The notes under the pieces are model-generated. The model was given only the letters and a program-made list of their open reading frames with translations. It was not told the DNA's origin and did not search any database. Position numbers and translations under genes: made by a program. From an uncultured Desulfovibrio sp. (GTDB lineage Bacteria; Desulfobacterota; Desulfovibrionia; Desulfovibrionales; Desulfovibrionaceae): a stretch of 8,250 nt of DNA. Shown here piece by piece: positions 1 to 5,687 of this stretch (positions are counted from its first letter, which is position 1; every line of letters begins with the position of its first letter). The stretch covers positions 1 to 8,250 of the forward strand of contig CAMLXE010000067.1 in the NCBI GenBank assembly GCA_946490455.1, written 5' to 3'.

Positions 1-99
1 GACCTCATTCACACCATCCAGCGCGGCAACGGATTTCTGAATCCGACTGGAACATGCCGAGCAGCTCATCCCCGTTATGTCAAAAAGATTTTTGGTCAT
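1..99 (-). CDS. HMA-domain protein, N-terminal fragment; probably copper P-type ATPase
   Basis: Only the first 33 codons are in the window; the gene leaves through the left edge. The start is the ATG whose complement is 97-99, with GGAG at 105-108 five bases before it. The translation begins MTKNLFDITGMSCSACSSRI, and residues 10-16 are GMSCSAC, the GMxCxxC copper-binding loop of heavy-metal-associated domains. The residues that follow (QKSVAALDGVNEV) match the first helix and turn of that fold. Family knowledge: an HMA domain at the extreme N-terminus occurs in CopA-type copper-exporting P-type ATPases and in small CopZ-type chaperones, and the fragment cannot separate the two. I favour CopA because a regulator is transcribed divergently from it, a common arrangement for exporters. 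The metal ligands are visible; the rest of the assignment is inference. Confidence 0.75.
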   Translation of the reverse strand, partial: MTKNLFDITGMSCSACSSRIQKSVAALDGVNEV

Positions 100-162
100 G
101 GAGTCTCCGATGTGGCTTGGGAATTTGATGCTGCAAATCCTTTCTTTTTGGACTACACTTTA

Positions 163-190
163 TTTATAGAGCGAACTGCCTTTTTCGCAA
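163..190 (-). promoter_or_regulatory. Sigma-70-like promoter for the HMA/ATPase gene
   Basis: Read on the minus strand there is TTGCGA (185-190) as a -35 element (4 of 6 bases of TTGACA), a 16-base spacer, and TATAAA (163-168) as a -10 element (5 of 6 of TATAAT). Transcription would begin near 156 and leave a leader of about 55 bases before the ATG at 99. The 134-base gap between the two divergent starts must hold both promoters. I see only a weak plus-strand candidate for the regulator (GATAGT at 205-210, with no good -35). Confidence 0.45.
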
Positions 191-212
191 GAATGCACTT
201 TTTTGATAGTCA

Positions 213-228
213 GTACCCAAAAGGATAC
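213..228. promoter_or_regulatory. Possible operator dyad over the regulator's ribosome-binding site
   Basis: GTACCC (213-218) and GGATAC (223-228) form an inverted repeat around AAAA, matching in 5 of 6 positions. It lies directly over the AGGA Shine-Dalgarno core (222-225) of the HxlR-family gene and six bases before its ATG. HxlR/DUF24 proteins bind as dimers to short dyads near their own start, so this is a plausible autoregulatory site. It is short and imperfect and could be chance. Confidence 0.25.
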
Positions 229-233
229 CAGTT

Positions 234-635
234 ATGAACCAGACAGAGACCACTCCCTGTTGCTGCTCGGCACCTTCTGCTGATTCGCCTGTCGAGATTC
301 ATTGTCCGGTTGAAGCAACGCTCAGTCTTATTGGTGGTAAATATAAGACATTGATTTTATGGAAACTGATGGGAGAAACGCTGCGCTTTTCCGAACTCAG
401 ACGGGCGGTCCCCTGTGCCACGGCCAAAATGCTGACGCAACAGCTGCGGGAACTGGAACAGGATGGACTGGTCAGAAGGGAAGTCTTTCCTGTCATTCCC
501 CCAAAGGTAGAATATTCGCTTACCGAATTTGGAAGGAGTATTCGCCCGGTACTGGAAGCCATGTATTCATGGGGCAGCGGTTATCTGCAACGCCAGGGGC
601 TTGAGGTGAACTGTTCCATGCGTCCCCTGCCGTAG
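234..635 (+). CDS. HxlR-family winged-helix regulator with Cys-rich N-terminus
   Basis: This is a DNA-binding transcription factor of 133 residues, a little longer than the usual 100-120 for HxlR/DUF24 proteins. The family core runs from about residue 24 to 120: HCPVEATLSLIGGKYKTLIL with the conserved Cys24, then the recognition helix around AKMLTQQLRELEQDGLV (residues 64-80), a wing ending PPKVEYSLTEFG, and a C-terminal dimerisation helix. The start is supported by AGGA at 222-225, eight bases before the ATG. Family knowledge: the cysteine equivalent to Cys24 is the sensor in quinone, aldehyde and disulfide-responsive members such as YodB and HypR. Unusual here is a CCC triplet at residues 9-11 in a short N-terminal extension, plus Cys61 before the recognition helix and Cys127 near the end, giving six cysteines. 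Since it is divergent from an HMA-domain gene, I infer a metal or thiol-stress sensor controlling that gene. Family assignment is secure; the ligand is not known. Confidence 0.9.
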   Translation: MNQTETTPCCCSAPSADSPVEIHCPVEATLSLIGGKYKTLILWKLMGETLRFSELRRAVPCATAKMLTQQLRELEQDGLVRREVFPVIPPKVEYSLTEFGRSIRPVLEAMYSWGSGYLQRQGLEVNCSMRPLP

Positions 636-1068
636 GCTGGCAGATGATGGAACCTGAACAGAGATGCTGGAGGCTGGCGCGAGCATACGTCCAAGGCTGA
701 ATGAACAGGACGCTGCAATCAGGAATTTTGTCCCGATCAGATGCAGAAGAATGAAATGAGAGGCATGCTCCGGCAGGAAGCATGCAGAGCAACGATCCAG
801 ATGCGAAGCCTCACAGAAGAACAGAAGGCTTTAGCGCCTTAAGAAGGCGAGCTTGGAAGACCGAAGAAAATTTTCCTGCTGTAGTGGAAGCAGACCGTCT
901 CAGGGCGCCGGAGCTGCCTTGTCCGACGCCCATCATACTCGGGATGAACATTTTCTGCTGTGCATGGAGGACTGTCTGCGGAATCTCCCTTCAGGGAACG
1001 TTTCACATGGGATGTCCTTCTGGCATGAAGCAGAAAGAGGGCTGACGGGGAATGCTTTCGGTCCTGTT
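636..1068. other. 433-base gap between convergent genes; no credible gene
   Basis: This stretch separates the end of the HxlR-family gene from the end of the chaperone gene. Short open frames exist on the plus strand (for example 782-1045 and 853-1128), but they have no recognisable domain or good ribosome-binding site. The second runs into the chaperone gene antisense. Three small symmetric elements are present: a 7-base perfect inverted repeat GCATGCT/AGCATGC with a 9-base loop (763-785), a 6-base repeat CGCCTT/AAGGCG around AAG (835-849), and the palindrome GAAAATTTTC (866-875). None is followed by a T-run on either strand, so no classical intrinsic terminator is evident for either flanking gene. 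Confidence 0.6.
763..785. repeat. Inverted repeat, 7-base arms, in the convergent gap
   Basis: GCATGCT (763-769) and AGCATGC (779-785) are perfect inverted arms around nine bases. The arm itself contains the palindrome GCATGC, so the element could be protein-binding or a weak hairpin. It lies about 130 bases past the HxlR-family stop, without a U-run. Confidence 0.35.
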
Positions 1069-1536
1069 TCAGACAAACATGCCGAGGTTGTTCATCACAT
1101 CGCGTTGGGAGAGTGTTTCCATTCCTGATGATGTCACGGCAGAGGTGCCCTGAATGGCAAGGCGTTCCTTCCAGTGAATCACCTGGGCGAGGAAGGCATT
1201 TATGGCCTGTTCCAGCGCGGCAAGATCAACGAAATCTTCGTCATAGCGTTTCCACAGGATAATCTTGTCCAGCCCGCAGTGTACGGACAGGGCTGATCCT
1301 CCGGTTTCTGCACCGAGCAGGGATGCCTGCATCAATTTACGACAGGTGTCGCTGTCCTGTGCAGATAGTCTGCCTACTTCGCAATGCATGAGCAGAGAAT
1401 GATCTTCCCTGTCCGGGGTGAAGGTCACTTCATGCTCTCCATCAAAAAGCAGGGCACATTGGCCATCGGTATCAAGGCTGAGATTGGCGATACCGATGTC
1501 TGTGCCGAGCTCCTGAAGCAATGTGGCAAACTCCAT
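1069..1536 (-). CDS. CesT/Tir-family type III secretion chaperone
   Basis: A 155-residue, largely acidic cytoplasmic protein of the size and layout of class I T3SS chaperones, which dimerise and hold the N-terminal region of an effector partly unfolded for export. Visible order: an N-terminal helix (MEFATLLQELGTDIGI), beta strands carrying LSLDTDGQCALLFDG and EVTFTPD, a central helix around CRKLMQASLLGAETGGSALS (residues 65-84), a strand with KIILWKRY, and a long C-terminal helix (LAALEQAINAFLAQVIHWKERL, about 105-126) followed by a tail of roughly 29 residues. The helix-strand pattern, the LLG..TGG.ALS turn and the closing amphipathic helix are typical of the family. The start is fixed by AAGGAG at 1543-1548, six bases before the ATG. 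It lies 57 bases downstream of the large effector gene on the same strand, so they probably form a two-gene operon and the effector is its likely client. Partnering is inferred from position only. Confidence 0.85.
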   Translation of the reverse strand: MEFATLLQELGTDIGIANLSLDTDGQCALLFDGEHEVTFTPDREDHSLLMHCEVGRLSAQDSDTCRKLMQASLLGAETGGSALSVHCGLDKIILWKRYDEDFVDLAALEQAINAFLAQVIHWKERLAIQGTSAVTSSGMETLSQRDVMNNLGMFV

Positions 1537-1564
1537 GGCTGTCTCCTTTTATGAAAATGGGGAG

Positions 1565-1583
1565 GGGCCGCCACGGGCGGCCC
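1565..1583 (-). terminator. GC-rich hairpin between effector and chaperone genes
   Basis: GGGCCGCC (1565-1572) and GGCGGCCC (1576-1583) are perfect 8-base inverted arms made only of G and C, around a 3-base loop. On the minus strand the hairpin begins about ten bases after the effector stop codon and ends before the chaperone Shine-Dalgarno (1543-1548). Only a short TTTT follows, several bases away, so it is not a strong intrinsic terminator. A leaky terminator or a 3'-end stabiliser that sets the effector:chaperone ratio is the likelier reading. Confidence 0.5.
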
Positions 1584-1593
1584 GTCATTCTGA

Positions 1594-4500
1594 TTATTGA
1601 TAATTCGCAGAGAGAATGGGGAAGAGCTGGGGATTGTCGCGTATGGTCTTTTCAATACGCGCTACAAACTGTTCCGCACCAAGTTCCCATTCGCTTTCAA
1701 GACGCTGGGCAATGGTATGCAGCAGTTGCTGGCGTTTTGCCATAATCGGTTCGAGAACCAGAGGAGAATCCGTGCTGTGGGCCAGAAGCTGCTTATCGAG
1801 TTCCTGCAGCTCATGGCGATGTTCACACATGGGATTGGTGAGACGCTGCAGGAGGTCAGCTTCCTTGGCCAGCTTCCCGCGCAGTACTTTGGCTTCTTCA
1901 GAAATCTGCTCTCCCTCTTTTCCGCGCAGGAAGGGCATCCGGGCAAGATCCAGTTCCTGAGTCCGGCCAATATCCAGAGAGTCTGCCGCCTTGAGAATCA
2001 TGCCTTCCACTGTGTTGCTCTGATGCGTGGTATTGTTGACAAGTTCCTTTTCGTACGCTTCACCCAGCGCATCTGTACCAAAATCCGTACGCATCTGGTC
2101 CACGGTCATGCGGGCACTGTCTTCTTCCCAGAGGTCTCGTCCGGCTCCCTGTCGTCCGATATCATGTCCGGTAATGCCACAGAGAACCGCGTTACGGTCC
2201 ACAGAAACCCCAGCCTTTTCAAGAATGGAGCACATGACCGAAGCAAAGATGAACGAACGGACAATGTGGTTGCGTCCATGGGTGAAGGCTCGTCTGTCAA
2301 AGCCTCGTTCATGGGCAATATAGGCATCAAGATGCTGAACAAGGAACGTCCGTCTTGCTGCGTCCGTTACCGGCAGCCTGTCCGGTTGGACTGCCGTGGG
2401 GAAGGGCATATAGGCTGGGTATAGGGCATCGAACCGAACCATGGTATCTGGAGCCAGTTCCCGAAGCAGAATGCGGTACCTTTCAGGAATGAGAGAGAGG
2501 TCGGGCATGAAATCCGGCATCGCAAAGGGTTCTCCAACCTGCTGTGCCGCATTCCAGATATGAAGTATGCCCAGCCTTACGGTTGTATGCAGCTTGCCAT
2601 AATCCCCGGCAGGATTCCGCACAACGCGGCTGTCAAGGACAAGCCTCTGAGTCTGGCTGAACAGAGACAGCATTTCAGGCGTATGCAGACGTTCATGGAG
2701 GGTAAGAATCTGTTCCTTGCTCAGAGGTGGTTCATCATTCTTGAGCAGTGTGTAGGCCAGAGACACAGAACGGTTCATATCGGCATTCTTGTCATCTGTC
2801 CCATATTCCTTGCCCTTGGGCAGAGATGCCGCATAGGCGGCCATATGGGTATCGGTTTTTTGTGCAGCATCTGCCAGAATGCGGACCATTTCTTCGGGAG
2901 ACAGGGGCGGATTGGCTTCTGCAATGGTACGCAGAGCTGAAGCCTGGTCCTGGGCATTCTGAACGGCAAGTTTGAGCTCTTCTGGCGTTTTGACCAGAGA
3001 ACTGCGCACCCAGTAGGAAAAGCCTTCTTTCTGTGCAGGTGTCAGAGGCAGACCGTCCAATGTCTCAAGCAGCTTCGCCTTTTGTCTGAGGACAGGTTCA
3101 ATGGCCCTGATGATCGACAGATTTACAATCCGTTCTGATGTGCTATCCGGATTGGGGCTCTTGAAGAAACCCTTAAACTGGTCAAGTACGGTATCCTTTA
3201 CCTGAGCAAGAATAGTTCCGCGCAGAATGTCTCCCTGTGCAGGGAAAAATGCTGCAATCCCAGCGTCTTCAATAAATTTTCGAATATGGTCCTGAATATG
3301 TTCAAGCGCATCTCCGAGGGCTTTTTCTGCTTCTGGGCGGATGTGCTCCGCATAGTAGCGGAGCCCCGCATGGAATGTTCTGTCTATCCGTTCTTCTTCC
3401 TTGGTGTCATATCGTTCAAAGGTGTTGGTACTGGCAACTCCTTGCATCTCTTCTGGAGTTGTCCTTGATACGATATAGACAACCTTGACTCCCGTAGCCT
3501 GGCTGAAGGCTTCCATACGGCTTATGAGCTGCGTTCTCTGCGCTTGTGGAGCCTCTTCCAGATCAACACGGATTTCCTGAAAATCCCGGCCGGGAATAAT
3601 GGGGCCATGAATCTGCGCTTCAATGTAGTTCATGGCCAGACGTACAGATGGATCAAGTCCCGCAGCACGCTTTTCGGCTGCCTGAGCCAGCATGGTACCA
3701 TTCAGGTCACTGAGTCCGGGAAGCAGAGATTCCAGATTGTCATACGAGGCCATCTTGGAACGGGTAGCTTCCTTGTCTCCAAATGCCTGCAGGCTCAGTG
3801 CCGCAAAAAGCTCCTGACCGTCGGTATCAAGGTTAAGTTTTGCAGGAGGATTTTTCAGAATAACCGCTGTAAGGTCTTCCTGTCCCTCAGCCATGTCAAA
3901 CCATTCGTCGAGGGCAATCCGTTTTTCGGACTGTGGGTCCTTCAGTTCTGTAATCAGGCTTACGGGCAGACCAGAACCGTCAAGCAGAGCATAAAAGTTG
4001 GCTCTGCGTTCAGGGGTGACCTTGAGAGCTGGAGAATAGAACGTATCTTCCGCAATGAAGGTAGCGCGACGTGCTACTTCCGGCTTGAGTATGATGACAC
4101 AGCTGCCATAGGACCGGGCAGCAGGTCCGGACTGGGCATTCTGGGTATTGAGAGCTCCATAGACCGGGCGCTCATCAGCAATGGCTTCATGTCCCTCAAG
4201 TTCAGGAAAGACAAGTTTTTCGGTCTGGTCACGCTGAGCCATATAGCTCTCACCCTTGTTGAGAATGCCCTGCTTCTGCATATGGAAAATGTTGGGCATG
4301 GGATCTTCAGGATGCAATACAAAGGAAGTATCGCGCAGAAGACGATGGGTAGGGAGGTTGATGGTGAGAGGACTCTGCCGCAGAATATCTCCCATTTCCT
4401 TGGGGGTAGCCGATATGCCGCGAGCAGCCAGCTTCTGCATTTCTGCTCCTGCGCTCCTTTCGCGCTGAGTGGCACTTTGAGCGGCTACGTTGGCAAGCGT

Positions 4501-5241
4501 ATGCAGATTGGCTGCCGTGATGTCGTGGGCGTATTCGGGACGGACGACTTCCGTGGCTGCATATTGGGTGCTCAGCATTTGGGGACGCATGGCTTCATAT
4601 TCAGCAATCTTGTCCTTATCCTGCGCATCCCCTTTGGCCTTTTCCTGCGCAATAAGATCGTCCAGCTGACCATTGGAGACACGATTGCTCATTTCCTTGA
4701 GGATAAGGGCTTCCAGATCAAAGAGCTGAGCTGCGGCAGCACGCGCATCGCCTGCCTTGGGGTTGTTTCTCCCCTCATGTCGAAGGGCCGTCTGCAGAAG
4801 TTCCATTTCCGCAGAGGTAAAGGACTGATAGACGGCGGCCAGTTCAATATTGCTCAACTGCTCTACAGCAGGGGCAAAGGCCCAGAGAGAATCCTGCTGC
4901 ATCTTCTCTGTGAGGTGGCCGGTTTTGGCCAGTCGGTGCATATACTCGGCATTGGTTTTGAGAGCCGTGAGCAGCCTGTCTGCCTTGAGCGTGCCGGGAT
5001 CGGAAAGAATTTCCAGTGTCTTGCTGGAAGAAGCGGCAAGGCCTTCCCGACCTCTGACAATTTTGGTGGCAGTATGAAATCCCTGATAGGGGATGCTTTC
5101 ACCCTTGATCTTGTCGAGCCTGATGGGAGACGTCGTTCCTATCTGAACCTTATGTTCTCCAAAAATACCTGTCTTTTCTGTAATTCCATGCTGGGCCAGC
5201 TGTTGCTGAACGGTAGGATCGGCTTGAATGCGAGGGGGCAT
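1594..5241 (-). CDS. Large putative T3SS effector: DUF3626-like centre and C-terminal HD hydrolase domain
   Basis: A 1215-residue soluble protein with no signal peptide or membrane segment. The start has AAGGAG at 5248-5253, six bases before the ATG. Residues 1-50 are Gln/Thr/Ser-rich and look disordered, as expected for a T3SS signal and chaperone-binding region. Residues 60-350 are helical. Residues 351-590 resemble DUF3626 from memory: ERPVYGALN (357-365), SYGSCVIILKPEVARRATF (377-395) and YIEAQIHGP (539-547). Residues 600-960 are mainly helical. Residues 970-1100 form an HD domain: HGRNH (His988, His992), GHDIGRQGAGRDLWEEDSA (1025-1043, metal ligands His1026 and Asp1027), His1073, and LKAADSLDIGR with Asp1087. 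This is the H...HD...D set of metal-dependent phosphohydrolases or phosphodiesterases. The tail (1110-1200) is helical and possibly coiled coil. The CesT-family chaperone gene downstream is the main reason to call it an effector. I do not recognise a named homologue; substrate and host target are unknown. The HD domain is well supported, effector status is inferred. Confidence 0.8.
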   Translation of the reverse strand: MPPRIQADPTVQQQLAQHGITEKTGIFGEHKVQIGTTSPIRLDKIKGESIPYQGFHTATKIVRGREGLAASSSKTLEILSDPGTLKADRLLTALKTNAEYMHRLAKTGHLTEKMQQDSLWAFAPAVEQLSNIELAAVYQSFTSAEMELLQTALRHEGRNNPKAGDARAAAAQLFDLEALILKEMSNRVSNGQLDDLIAQEKAKGDAQDKDKIAEYEAMRPQMLSTQYAATEVVRPEYAHDITAANLHTLANVAAQSATQRERSAGAEMQKLAARGISATPKEMGDILRQSPLTINLPTHRLLRDTSFVLHPEDPMPNIFHMQKQGILNKGESYMAQRDQTEKLVFPELEGHEAIADERPVYGALNTQNAQSGPAARSYGSCVIILKPEVARRATFIAEDTFYSPALKVTPERRANFYALLDGSGLPVSLITELKDPQSEKRIALDEWFDMAEGQEDLTAVILKNPPAKLNLDTDGQELFAALSLQAFGDKEATRSKMASYDNLESLLPGLSDLNGTMLAQAAEKRAAGLDPSVRLAMNYIEAQIHGPIIPGRDFQEIRVDLEEAPQAQRTQLISRMEAFSQATGVKVVYIVSRTTPEEMQGVASTNTFERYDTKEEERIDRTFHAGLRYYAEHIRPEAEKALGDALEHIQDHIRKFIEDAGIAAFFPAQGDILRGTILAQVKDTVLDQFKGFFKSPNPDSTSERIVNLSIIRAIEPVLRQKAKLLETLDGLPLTPAQKEGFSYWVRSSLVKTPEELKLAVQNAQDQASALRTIAEANPPLSPEEMVRILADAAQKTDTHMAAYAASLPKGKEYGTDDKNADMNRSVSLAYTLLKNDEPPLSKEQILTLHERLHTPEMLSLFSQTQRLVLDSRVVRNPAGDYGKLHTTVRLGILHIWNAAQQVGEPFAMPDFMPDLSLIPERYRILLRELAPDTMVRFDALYPAYMPFPTAVQPDRLPVTDAARRTFLVQHLDAYIAHERGFDRRAFTHGRNHIVRSFIFASVMCSILEKAGVSVDRNAVLCGITGHDIGRQGAGRDLWEEDSARMTVDQMRTDFGTDALGEAYEKELVNNTTHQSNTVEGMILKAADSLDIGRTQELDLARMPFLRGKEGEQISEEAKVLRGKLAKEADLLQRLTNPMCEHRHELQELDKQLLAHSTDSPLVLEPIMAKRQQLLHTIAQRLESEWELGAEQFVARIEKTIRDNPQLFPILSANYQ

Positions 5242-5284
5242 AGTGAACTCCTTGCGTAGAATGAGAGATGATTGCTGTCATCTG

Positions 5285-5300
5285 TACAAGAAATATGCCA
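5285..5300 (-). promoter_or_regulatory. Putative sigma-54 (-24/-12) promoter for the effector-chaperone operon
   Basis: On the minus strand the 16 bases TGGCATATTTCTTGTA match the consensus TGGCAYRNNNNTTGCW at every defined position except one, where the -12 GC is GT. GG and GT are ten bases apart, the required spacing. Transcription would start near 5274, about 33 bases before the effector ATG and 20 before its Shine-Dalgarno, which is well placed. A 6-base dyad (AGATGA/TCATCT, 5266-5283) straddles the predicted start point. The missing -12 C is the main weakness, and no equally good sigma-70 promoter was seen nearby. Confidence 0.4.
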
Positions 5301-5352
5301 GATAGGCGGCTTCAGAAAGGCAAGGTACCGTGTGCTGTGGCATTACAGGATG

Positions 5353-5390
5353 TTCTGCATTTCCGATTCCCGGAAAGGCTTCATGCAGAA
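5353..5390. repeat. Large interrupted dyad upstream of the effector promoter; possible activator site
   Basis: TTCTGCAT (5353-5360) and ATGCAGAA (5383-5390) are perfect 8-base inverted arms. Nested inside, TTCCG (5361-5365) and CGGAA (5371-5375) form a second perfect 5-base pair around ATTCC. The left arm is continuous over 13 bases, while the right arm is split by seven bases. The centre lies about 97 bases upstream of the predicted sigma-54 start, the usual distance for an enhancer-binding protein's upstream activating sequence. Confidence 0.35.
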
Positions 5391-5592
5391 TCTGATTCCC
5401 ATGAAATAACGCTGAGTAACAGCAGGGGTTGCGTGATGAGACTAGCAAAAGAAACAAGAAAAAAGAAGAGGAGATGCAGCCTGCGGATGAGGAATGGGAA
5501 GGATGGCTTTCATATTGTTCTGAATGAATGAGAGCCGAATATGGGCATGAAGTACAATAAAGGGAAAGGAATATTGCCTGATTGAGGAAGAT
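5391..5592. other. Intergenic stretch without a recognised gene
   Basis: This is the remainder of the gap between the CadA-type gene and the effector promoter. It is purine-rich on the plus strand around 5447-5480 (pyrimidine-rich on the transcribed minus strand). Short open frames here on both strands lack domain features. I see no tRNA or mobile-element sequence. Confidence 0.45.
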
Positions 5593-5630
5593 GGGATTTC
5601 AGCACATGCTGCAGCGTGCACTGAAATCCC
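5593..5630 (-). terminator. Long hairpin downstream of the CadA-type ATPase gene
   Basis: GGGATTTCAG (5593-5602) and CTGAAATCCC (5621-5630) are perfect 10-base inverted arms separated by 18 bases. Inside, CAC (5603-5605) can pair with GTG (5616-5618) past a 2-base bulge, closing a 10-base loop that contains the palindrome GCTGCAGC. It lies 58-95 bases past the ATPase stop codon on the minus strand and would separate it from the effector operon. What follows on the minus strand is pyrimidine-rich (ATCTTCCTC) but not a U-run, so it may be a Rho-assisted or processing structure, or a protein-binding site. Confidence 0.4.
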
Positions 5631-5687
5631 CCGTTGCATGCCTATCCGGGATGGACTCCCTACAGTGATGTAACCTGTTTCATGAAT

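Noticed and set aside
835..849. CGCCTT/AAGGCG hairpin as an intrinsic terminator
   Set aside because: The stem is only six bases with a 3-base loop and has no T-run on either side; it is kept only as part of the gap description.
982..1000. TCCC-TTCA-GGGA as a terminator for the chaperone transcript
   Set aside because: The stem is four to five bases long, about 80 bases past the stop, and lacks a T-run.
782..1128. Overlapping short plus-strand frames in the gap after the HxlR-family gene
   Set aside because: No ribosome-binding site of note, no motif, two competing frames, and one overlaps the chaperone gene antisense.
1597..2424. A 275-codon plus-strand open frame opposite the effector's HD domain
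   Set aside because: The minus strand encodes the conserved HD residues here; the plus-strand translation is not recognisable.
3544..5259. A 571-codon plus-strand open frame antisense to the effector gene
   Set aside because: It lies almost wholly opposite a gene with clear domains and a good ribosome-binding site. Its translation shows no recognisable motif and has the composition of a shadow frame.
5442..5639. A 65-codon minus-strand frame upstream of the effector gene
   Set aside because: Low-complexity hydrophobic and pyrimidine-driven composition with no motif; it also overlaps the hairpin at 5593-5630, so a coding role is unlikely.
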